NCBI GenBank assembly: GCA_016784825.1 | Contig: JADHTT010000012.1 | Location: 1 to 11,466, forward strand | DNA from: Campylobacterales bacterium | GTDB lineage: Bacteria > Campylobacterota > Campylobacteria > Campylobacterales > Arcobacteraceae | Length of the DNA: 11,466 nucleotides | Direction: 5' to 3' | Position numbers and translations under genes: made by a program | Part shown: one piece after another, positions 6,919 to 11,466 of the stretch | How the letters are laid out: the number at the start of each line of letters is the position of its first letter | How positions within the stretch are numbered: position 1 is the stretch's first letter | The notes under the pieces: model-generated | What the model saw: only the letters and a program-made list of their open reading frames with translations | What the model was told of the DNA's origin: nothing | Database searches by the model: none

Positions 6919-7413
6919 ATGAATTTTGTTTCAATTATTATGGGAAGTAAATCAGATTATGAGATTATGAAAAACTGTTCAGATACACTAGAGCTATTTG
7001 GTGTACAATATGAGCTAATTATATCTTCAGCACATAGATCTCCACAAAGAACAAAAGATTATATTAAGCAAGCTGAGGAAAAAGGTGCAAAAGTATTTAT
7101 TGCTGCTGCTGGTATGGCTGCACACTTAGCTGGTGCATTAGCTGCATCTACAACTAAACCAGTGATTGGAGTACCTATGAAAGGTGGAGCAATGGATGGT
7201 ATGGATGCTATGCTTTCAACTGTGCAAATGCCTGCTGGTATGCCTGTAGCAACTGTTGCTCTAGGACGTGCTGGTGCTGTTAATGCTGCTTATTTAGCTA
7301 TGCAAATTTTAGCAATTACAGATAAAGAATTAGCTGTAAAGATGAAAGAAGATAGAGTTGTTAAAGAGAAAAAAGTGGTAAATGATTCAAAAGAGATTGA
7401 GGTACTGATCTAA
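6919..7413 (+). CDS. purE: 5-(carboxyamino)imidazole ribonucleotide mutase
   Basis: PurE moves the carboxylate of N5-CAIR to carbon 4, giving CAIR in de novo purine synthesis. The 164-residue length is standard for class I PurE, a homo-octamer. Visible motifs are [12 protein letters not shown] (6-17), SSAHRSPQR with catalytic His39, [11 protein letters not shown] and [20 protein letters not shown]. The [15 protein letters not shown] loop completes the active site. AAGGA at 6908-6912 lies 6 bases before the ATG. The gap from the U32 stop is 46 bases, AT-rich, with a TATAAA-like string, so an internal promoter is possible. glyQ follows after 2 bases. The last 25 residues, rich in Lys and Glu, are a lineage-specific tail. 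Confidence 0.97.
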   Translation: MNFVSIIMGSKSDYEIMKNCSDTLELFGVQYELIISSAHRSPQRTKDYIKQAEEKGAKVFIAAAGMAAHLAGALAASTTKPVIGVPMKGGAMDGMDAMLSTVQMPAGMPVATVALGRAGAVNAAYLAMQILAITDKELAVKMKEDRVVKEKKVVNDSKEIEVLI

Positions 7414-7415
7414 TT

Positions 7416-8312
7416 ATGGCTAATCAATCACTTAGCTTCTCTCAACTTTTATTAAAACTACAACAGTTTTGGGCAGATCAAGGTTGTAATATTTTACAGC
7501 CTTATGATATTCCAAGTGGGGCAGGTACATTTCATCCAGCCACACTATTAAGAAGTTTAGATAGCAAGCCTTGGTCCGTAGCATACGTAGCTCCAAGTAG
7601 AAGACCTACAGATGGTAGATATGGTGAAAATCCAAATAGACTGGGAAGTTACTATCAATTTCAAGCTTTAATCAAACCAAGTCCAGACAATATTCAAGAT
7701 TTATATCTAAAATCATTAGAATATTTAGGACTTGATTTATCTAAACATGATATTAGATTTGTTGAGGACAATTGGGAATCACCAACTTTAGGAGCCTGGG
7801 GATTAGGTTGGGAAGTTTGGCTTGATGGTATGGAAGTAACACAGTTTACTTACTTTCAGCAAGTAGGTGGAATAGCTTGTGATCCAGTTGCTGTTGAGAT
7901 AACATATGGAACTGAGCGACTTGCTATGTATCTTCAAGGTGTAGATAATATTTTTGATATTGTATGGAATACTAATGAACATGGTACTACTACATATAAA
8001 GATATACATTTTGAATCTGAGGTAGAATTTTCTAAATATAATTTTGAATTAGCAAATACTGATATGTTATTTCAACATTTTGATGATGCATTTGATGAAT
8101 GCAAGAGATGTCTAGAAGCAGGACTTCCTTTACCAGCATATGATCAATGTATGATGGCTTCTCATGCCTTTAATACACTTGATGCAAGAAAAGCAATTTC
8201 TGTAACTCAAAGGCAAAATTATATTTTAAGAGTTAGAGAACTATCAATTGGATGTGCTGCTTTATATAAAGAACAGGAAAAAGAGCGTCAAGAAAGACTA
8301 GCTAAAGCTTAG
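7416..8312 (+). CDS. glyQ: Glycyl-tRNA synthetase alpha subunit
   Basis: GlyQ is the catalytic core subunit of the bacterial alpha2-beta2 glycyl-tRNA synthetase, which charges tRNA-Gly using ATP. The 298-residue length is normal. Signature stretches are [20 protein letters not shown] (12-31), [53 protein letters not shown] and [20 protein letters not shown]. The gene starts 2 bases after the purE stop and has only a weak TGAGG upstream, so coupling to purE translation is likely. The beta subunit gene glyS is not next to it; an intrinsic terminator and an opposing gene follow instead, so glyS must lie elsewhere in the genome. Confidence 0.97.
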   Translation: MANQSLSFSQLLLKLQQFWADQGCNILQPYDIPSGAGTFHPATLLRSLDSKPWSVAYVAPSRRPTDGRYGENPNRLGSYYQFQALIKPSPDNIQDLYLKSLEYLGLDLSKHDIRFVEDNWESPTLGAWGLGWEVWLDGMEVTQFTYFQQVGGIACDPVAVEITYGTERLAMYLQGVDNIFDIVWNTNEHGTTTYKDIHFESEVEFSKYNFELANTDMLFQHFDDAFDECKRCLEAGLPLPAYDQCMMASHAFNTLDARKAISVTQRQNYILRVRELSIGCAALYKEQEKERQERLAKA

Positions 8313-8338
8313 TCTTTTAGCTCTTTTTGACTTTTTTT
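8293..8338 (+). terminator. Intrinsic terminator overlapping the glyQ stop codon
   Basis: Two mutually exclusive hairpins lie across the end of glyQ. AAAGACTA (8293-8300) can pair with TAGTCTTT (8310-8317), and AGCTAAA (8300-8306) with TTTAGCT (8316-8322). The second is followed directly by CTTTTTGACTTTTTTT, a good U-tract. The glyQ stop TAG (8310-8312) lies in the loop of the second hairpin and in the stem of the first. Confidence 0.7.
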
Positions 8339-8362
8339 AGTAAATCAAGGATTTACAAAAAA
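8332..8362. repeat. Inverted repeat between glyQ and the convergent membrane protein gene
   Basis: GTAAATC (8340-8346) and GATTTAC (8350-8356) form a perfect 7-bp stem with a 3-base AAG loop. The flanking T-run (8332-8338) and A-run (8357-8362) can extend the stem past one unpaired A. It sits between the glyQ terminator and the 3' end of the opposing gene and may assist termination on either strand. On the minus strand it is preceded by CCGGCCTTTTTT, and no clean T-tract follows, so its role as a terminator for that operon is uncertain. Confidence 0.45.
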
Positions 8363-8395
8363 GGCCGGTGTGAAATAGATTGTTGTGAGATAGTT

Positions 8396-9652
8396 TTATT
8401 TAAACGCCGCCATTGGATCTGTTAAACTGATTTGATGGTATTTTTTTGCTGCTACAGCAATATTTATCAATAATAGTATATTTGATACTATAAATAATCC
8501 TGCACCAATATATAAAAATATTTCACTTAATAATACTGATAAGACAAAAGAAAATACACTACTTAGATATATATAAAGCTGTACTTTTATATTATCCTCT
8601 TTTATAAATTCCCGTAAAGTTGGTATTATAAAATATCCTTTACTATTAAGATGAAACCATGAAAGAAAAGGGACAATCTTATATATCATCCCTTGTAAAA
8701 TTGGATATAAAAAACCAAATCCTATTAAGATTGGTAAGATTAAATGATTGCTATAGTATATATAAAGCCACATAGATAAAATAAGTGATATTAAAGATAT
8801 CTTCCAGTACCAAAGTGTTACATCAAATACAGGTCGTCTTCTGTTGTTTAAAGATTTGATACTATAAATAGCAAATAGTGATAAAGCTAATACAAATACA
8901 ACTTTAATACCAAATATATCTAGTTGTAGTAATGAAAATATTAAAAATAGTATTAGCATACCCAAGATAATCCTAGGGAATTTAGTTTGTATATATTGAG
9001 GTAAATCTGGTGCTACATAAAACATAGGTATCACTTGAAAAGCAACACCCATAATAATAATAGTAGCAAAGCCAAAAATTCCAAATAATATATGACTATC
9101 TACAAATATATAGTGTAAAGATCCAATATTATCACCTATATGAGAACCTGATAAATATAGTCCTAATATAACTGTAATAAGTCCTGCTATTGAAAATATT
9201 TTCATAGCACTTACTGTAGATGTTAGATATTTTACTTTGAATAGAAGTTTTATAATTGTAAAAAAGAACATGGTAAAGGCTATGGATAAAAGTATAGCAC
9301 CAGCTATTAAAAGGTATTTTTGTGAATATATAAAACCTCCACTTAAACAAAGAGTTCCAAGTGTTAGTGATGTATGGATAATATTTGCAAATAGTAATGA
9401 TTTTTTAATTACTGCACCAGCTAGGACTGGAAGCATCTGTTGAAGTGCACCTATAATTATCATAGATAATACCCCAAGAGTAAATAGATGCACTAAACCA
9501 ATAGTTGTATGTGAATATTGATTTAGTATAGTTTGGGGTGAGGAAGTAAAGACTAACAATCCAATTAAGATACCAAAAATTGGAGCAGTTAGAAAAAATC
9601 TAAATGGTACAGATATTGGTGGTGCTTGATCGGTGGATAAGCCTTGATACAT
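8396..9652 (-). CDS. Polytopic membrane protein resembling heme-copper oxidase subunit I
   Basis: This 418-residue protein has about 12 predicted membrane helices (first near 18-36, last near 383-402) and short loops. I recognise a general likeness to subunit I of heme-copper oxidases and to NnrS-like proteins, not a named enzyme. Histidines in or beside helices are His55 (VHLFTLG), His187 (SHILFGIFG) and His334 (WFHLNSKG), good candidates for heme or metal ligands. His171 and His180 lie in the loop before His187. The protein has no HH pair and no HPEV motif, so a canonical CuB site is not evident. Three segments repeat a G-x5-P pattern: GALQQMLPVL, GVAFQVIPMF and GMIYKIVPFL. It is the last gene of the minus-strand operon, 3 bases after the hemerythrin stop, with a weak ribosome site. 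Function could be NO handling, heme-linked redox or sensing. Confidence 0.65.
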   Translation of the reverse strand: MYQGLSTDQAPPISVPFRFFLTAPIFGILIGLLVFTSSPQTILNQYSHTTIGLVHLFTLGVLSMIIIGALQQMLPVLAGAVIKKSLLFANIIHTSLTLGTLCLSGGFIYSQKYLLIAGAILLSIAFTMFFFTIIKLLFKVKYLTSTVSAMKIFSIAGLITVILGLYLSGSHIGDNIGSLHYIFVDSHILFGIFGFATIIIMGVAFQVIPMFYVAPDLPQYIQTKFPRIILGMLILFLIFSLLQLDIFGIKVVFVLALSLFAIYSIKSLNNRRRPVFDVTLWYWKISLISLILSMWLYIYYSNHLILPILIGFGFLYPILQGMIYKIVPFLSWFHLNSKGYFIIPTLREFIKEDNIKVQLYIYLSSVFSFVLSVLLSEIFLYIGAGLFIVSNILLLINIAVAAKKYHQISLTDPMAAFK

Positions 9653-9655
9653 AGA

Positions 9656-10108
9656 TTATTTATGATCTTTTCTTGGGTAAGCTTTCATTTCATCTAAAAG
9701 CATTTGTCCTTCATGGGCTAATGATTCATCAATCATTGGATACATCATTTGCTCTTCTTTCATATTATGCTGTTGAATTGTCATCATTAAAGTTTCACTA
9801 AGACCAAAAAAATGATCTTTGTTTTGAGATTTAATATCCTCTCGCATTTGTTTTAATACATTTCTCATTTGAGTATGTTCCATTATCATAACTGGTGTAG
9901 GATTACAATGTCCTGCTCCTCTTGCTTCAAATGCTGGGAACATTACATCCTCTTCCATATCAAAATGATGATTCAGATCAGATGCAAAGTTTTCAAAAAC
10001 CTCTGATGCTTTATCCCAGTTACCTTCAGCTACTACATTTTCCATATTTGCAAATTCGTCATCACAAGCTCTATGGTCTGCTCTCATATGTGAACTTAAT
10101 ACTGTCAT
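9656..10108 (-). CDS. Hemerythrin HHE-domain protein
   Basis: This is a 150-residue soluble di-iron carboxylate protein with a four-helix hemerythrin fold. The metal-binding pattern is complete: His12, His48 with Glu52 (HHFDMEE), His78 (MIMEHTQMR) and His114 with Glu118 (QQHNMKEEQ). Such proteins bind O2 or NO or act in repair of iron centres, as YtfE/RIC does; unlike YtfE it lacks an N-terminal ScdA domain. Methionine is unusually frequent (about 17 residues), clustered around the helices that carry the iron ligands. AAGGGA lies about 6 bases before the ATG. The start overlaps the end of the YgbA-like gene as ATGA (10105-10108), and the membrane protein gene follows after 3 bases, so the three are translated from one message. 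Confidence 0.92.
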   Translation of the reverse strand: MTVLSSHMRADHRACDDEFANMENVVAEGNWDKASEVFENFASDLNHHFDMEEDVMFPAFEARGAGHCNPTPVMIMEHTQMRNVLKQMREDIKSQNKDHFFGLSETLMMTIQQHNMKEEQMMYPMIDESLAHEGQMLLDEMKAYPRKDHK

Positions 10109-10452
10109 TTTTTATCCCTTTTAAATAAGTTTTTAATTTTTGTTAATCCAAGTTGAAAACCACTATATCTCATTAGCTTAGCTAGTTTTCTCCATTCACT
10201 TTTTTCATAGCATGGACTTGGGCATCTTCTACATCTTGGTTTAATCTCATGTGGACATTCATTTAGTCTATCAAAAGAGTATTTTAGCAAAGAATAACAC
10301 TCATCACATAGATCTAAATCAATATCATAATTGATTTCATTGTAAGTAAGCCTATGATACTTTATAGAATGCTCATGATTTTTATCATGGCAGTATCTAG
10401 TGAAAAATTTCTCTAAAGTTTGAACTTCTGCTATAAATTTTTCATTTGTCAT
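10105..10452 (-). CDS. ygbA: YgbA family protein (nitrosative-stress associated)
   Basis: This 115-residue basic protein matches the YgbA family, known in Pfam as 'nitrous oxide-stimulated promoter'. Seen features are an N-terminal helix with RYCHDKNH (19-26), a CDEC pair (Cys49 and Cys52) in LDLCDECYSLLKYS, the RLNECPHEIKP block (62-72), CRRCPSPCY (Cys74, Cys77, Cys81) and the C-terminal MRYSG (94-98) followed by basic residues. Six conserved cysteines suggest a metal or Fe-S site, but the ligand is not established. In E. coli, ygbA is repressed by the NO sensor NsrR; its biochemical role is unclear. Here it lies in one operon with a hemerythrin, which supports a nitrosative or iron-centre role. 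It starts 6 bases after the FmdE-like stop without a strong ribosome site and is probably coupled. Confidence 0.85.
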   Translation of the reverse strand: MTNEKFIAEVQTLEKFFTRYCHDKNHEHSIKYHRLTYNEINYDIDLDLCDECYSLLKYSFDRLNECPHEIKPRCRRCPSPCYEKSEWRKLAKLMRYSGFQLGLTKIKNLFKRDKK

Positions 10453-10458
10453 AAAGTG

Positions 10459-11055
10459 CTACTTAATTGTAATTACTTTATTTGTATTGGCAAAAATATT
10501 TTCTACTCTTTGTTGCCAAAGTTTACCAAATGATATTTTCTCTTCAGGTGTTGCAATTTGTTGCATAATCTTTTGCATAAGCTCTTGCTGCATAGGATTA
10601 CCAGGTATACTACTTGGATTGTAAACGACTTCTACACTTTTGCCAGTATCTAGTCTTTGTAGTTTGATACTTGAAGATATATCATCATTAAATTTCACAA
10701 GACCATGTCGTTGAAAATTACCACCTATCCCTTTGAAGCCCATAGTTTCAGTAGCTCCTGTGATTTGTGTAATTACATTTGCTATCACACCTGCTACACC
10801 TTCATTTGAATCTTCTTTAAAAGATACAAATATATTACCTCTTTGTGGCATCTCATCACCATATAGTGCTTTGATACCTTCTTGTGCCATAAGATATGCA
10901 CCTGCAACTGTTGGACAAGAGTGACCAGCACTTTTAACTATATCAATATAGTTAAATTCTACTATACCATTTTCGCAAGATCCTAAAAAACCTGCAAGTT
11001 GATCTTGAAGTGTTATAGTTTCAGTTTTATCAAAAAACTTTGGATAGTTCATCAT
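10459..11055 (-). CDS. FmdE-like protein
   Basis: This is a 198-residue soluble protein. The block SAGHSCPTVAGAYLMAQEGI (42-61) resembles the GH-x-CP-x3-G motif of FmdE, a domain associated with molybdenum formylmethanofuran dehydrogenase subunit E and also found in bacteria without methanofuran. A second block, GFKGIGGNF (106-114) followed by HGLVKFN, resembles the 'GKGN...G...F' part of FmdE. His45 and Cys47 are candidate metal ligands. NVITQITGATETMG (93-106) also fits the family. Residues 156-168 are Gln/Met-rich. AAAGGA lies about 11 bases ahead of ATG 11055; a second ATG follows at once. The start overlaps the upstream small gene as ATGA. The bacterial substrate or metal is unknown, and the family assignment is by motif only. 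Confidence 0.6.
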   Translation of the reverse strand: MMNYPKFFDKTETITLQDQLAGFLGSCENGIVEFNYIDIVKSAGHSCPTVAGAYLMAQEGIKALYGDEMPQRGNIFVSFKEDSNEGVAGVIANVITQITGATETMGFKGIGGNFQRHGLVKFNDDISSSIKLQRLDTGKSVEVVYNPSSIPGNPMQQELMQKIMQQIATPEEKISFGKLWQQRVENIFANTNKVITIK

Positions 11056-11264
11056 TTTTTATTTTTTCCTTTGTTACAATTTGTTGGTTTGGTATGAGGA
11101 AATATCCAATCTTTAATAATTAATATTAAAGATATCCCCCATAATATATTCATAATCCAATTACTTGAATAATCTAAATAAATATAACTAATAGGTACAA
11201 ATATAATTACTGGATATTTTATAAAATAAAAGAAAAATATCAGTGACCCATATATTACTTTCAA
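11052..11264 (-). CDS. Small membrane protein with two helices
   Basis: This is a 70-residue hydrophobic protein of no recognised family. Helix one is about 4-30 (GSLIFFFYFIKYPVIIFVPI) and helix two about 36-55 (WIMNILWGISLILIIKDWIF). The tail PHTKPTNCNKGKNKK is basic and, with positive-inside topology, would place both ends in the cytoplasm. The start would be TTG at 11262-11264, because no ATG or GTG occurs in frame near the N terminus and no clear ribosome site is visible. It begins 7 bases after the DUF59 gene and overlaps the FmdE-like gene as ATGA, which supports a real gene read by coupling. Its position next to Fe-S and hemerythrin genes gives no direct clue to function. Confidence 0.6.
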   Translation of the reverse strand: MKVIYGSLIFFFYFIKYPVIIFVPISYIYLDYSSNWIMNILWGISLILIIKDWIFPHTKPTNCNKGKNKK

Positions 11265-11271
11265 AGTAGTT

Positions 11272-11466
11272 TTAGTTACCTGCTAGTTTTGTCATAACTT
11301 CTGGTGTAGCCATCGTAATATCCCATGCTGGTTCCCATACAACTTCAACCTCAACAACTTCAACTTCTTCGCACTCTCTCATTACAGCTTCTTCTACCCA
11401 TTGTACAATCATTTGATGAAGCGGACAAGCCTTTGTAGATAGTGTCATAGTGATTTTTGCATTTCC
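11272..11466 (-). CDS. DUF59/MIP18 family (PaaD-like) metal-sulfur cluster assembly factor, C-terminal part
   Basis: Only the last 64 residues are present; the gene continues past the right edge. The sequence contains KITMTLSTKACPLHQMI, then a VQWVEEAV helix, an acidic VEVVEVEVVWEPAWDITM strand and a final MATPEVMTKLAG. The T-x3-CP cysteine, the 'V.V.V...EPAW' strand and the terminal M..E...KLG-like end are hallmarks of the MIP18/DUF59 family, which includes PaaD and SufT and acts in maturation of iron-sulfur proteins. GAAGTT repeats make the Glu/Val strand low in complexity. It is the first visible gene of the minus-strand operon that ends with the heme-copper-oxidase-like protein. Confidence 0.85.
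   Translation of the reverse strand, partial: GNAKITMTLSTKACPLHQMIVQWVEEAVMRECEEVEVVEVEVVWEPAWDITMATPEVMTKLAGN

Noticed and set aside
7803..8009. Minus-strand open frame inside glyQ
   Set aside because: It is antisense to conserved glyQ motifs, and its composition (Ser, Ile, Tyr-rich) is typical of shadow frames in AT-rich DNA.
8357..8380. CCGGCC followed by TTTTTT on the minus strand as the operon terminator
   Set aside because: No pairing partner forms a stem directly ahead of the T-run, so a standard intrinsic terminator is not supported there.
9132..9443. Short open frames on both strands inside the 12-helix membrane protein gene
   Set aside because: They overlap a continuous hydrophobic coding frame that fits its operon, and they show no start signals or family features.
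9922..10128. Plus-strand open frame across the hemerythrin gene
   Set aside because: It is antisense to the conserved His/Glu ligand motifs of the hemerythrin and has no independent support.
11340..11400. Repeated GAAGTT/GTTGAA units, considered as a tandem repeat or regulatory element
   Set aside because: They encode the acidic Val/Glu strand of the DUF59 protein and are explained by codon use for that segment.

Overview
The window is AT-rich, densely packed bacterial DNA. It most likely comes from Campylobacterota (Epsilonproteobacteria), perhaps an Arcobacter-like genus. The support is the run ndk - YceD/DUF177 - rpmF - plsX - fabH, an Alvin-type ferredoxin, a short PabC-like enzyme, a separate glyQ, low GC with AAGGA ribosome sites, and TAGATATAAT-type -10 elements. 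The lineage is an inference from gene content; no search was run.

Layout. (1) Positions 1-1438, plus strand: the 3' end of pabB, a short pabC-like gene and a small protein resembling the ClpXP adaptor SspB, all overlapping. (2) Positions 1448-4376, minus strand: ndk, a YceD/DUF177 protein, rpmF (ribosomal protein L32), plsX and fabH, linking nucleotide supply, ribosome biogenesis and the start of phospholipid and fatty acid synthesis. The two blocks converge on one symmetrical AT-only hairpin. (3) Positions 4501-5411, minus strand: a 2[4Fe-4S] ferredoxin and the thiol peroxidase tpx, each followed by its own intrinsic terminator. (4) Positions 5568-8312, plus strand: a U32-family tRNA hydroxylase (trhP-like), purE and glyQ, ending in a terminator that overlaps the glyQ stop codon. 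(5) Positions 8396-11466, minus strand: a very compact accessory operon that enters from beyond the right edge. In transcription order it holds a DUF59/MIP18 (PaaD-like) Fe-S assembly protein, a 70-residue two-helix membrane protein, an FmdE-like protein, a YgbA-family protein, a hemerythrin-type di-iron protein and a 12-helix membrane protein resembling subunit I of heme-copper oxidases.

Block 5 is the most interesting part. In E. coli, ygbA and the hemerythrin-type protein YtfE both belong to the NsrR nitric-oxide response. Here a YgbA homologue and a hemerythrin share an operon with an Fe-S assembly factor and a polytopic heme-protein-like membrane protein. A nitrosative-stress, NO-handling or metal-centre repair role is a reasonable hypothesis. 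The FmdE-like and small membrane proteins have no assigned role in it.

No tRNA, rRNA, CRISPR array, insertion sequence or phage gene was seen, and no stretch over 300 bases lacks a gene. The longest gene-free stretch is the 156-base divergent region at 5412-5567, which holds promoter-like elements in both directions and a 17-base palindrome.
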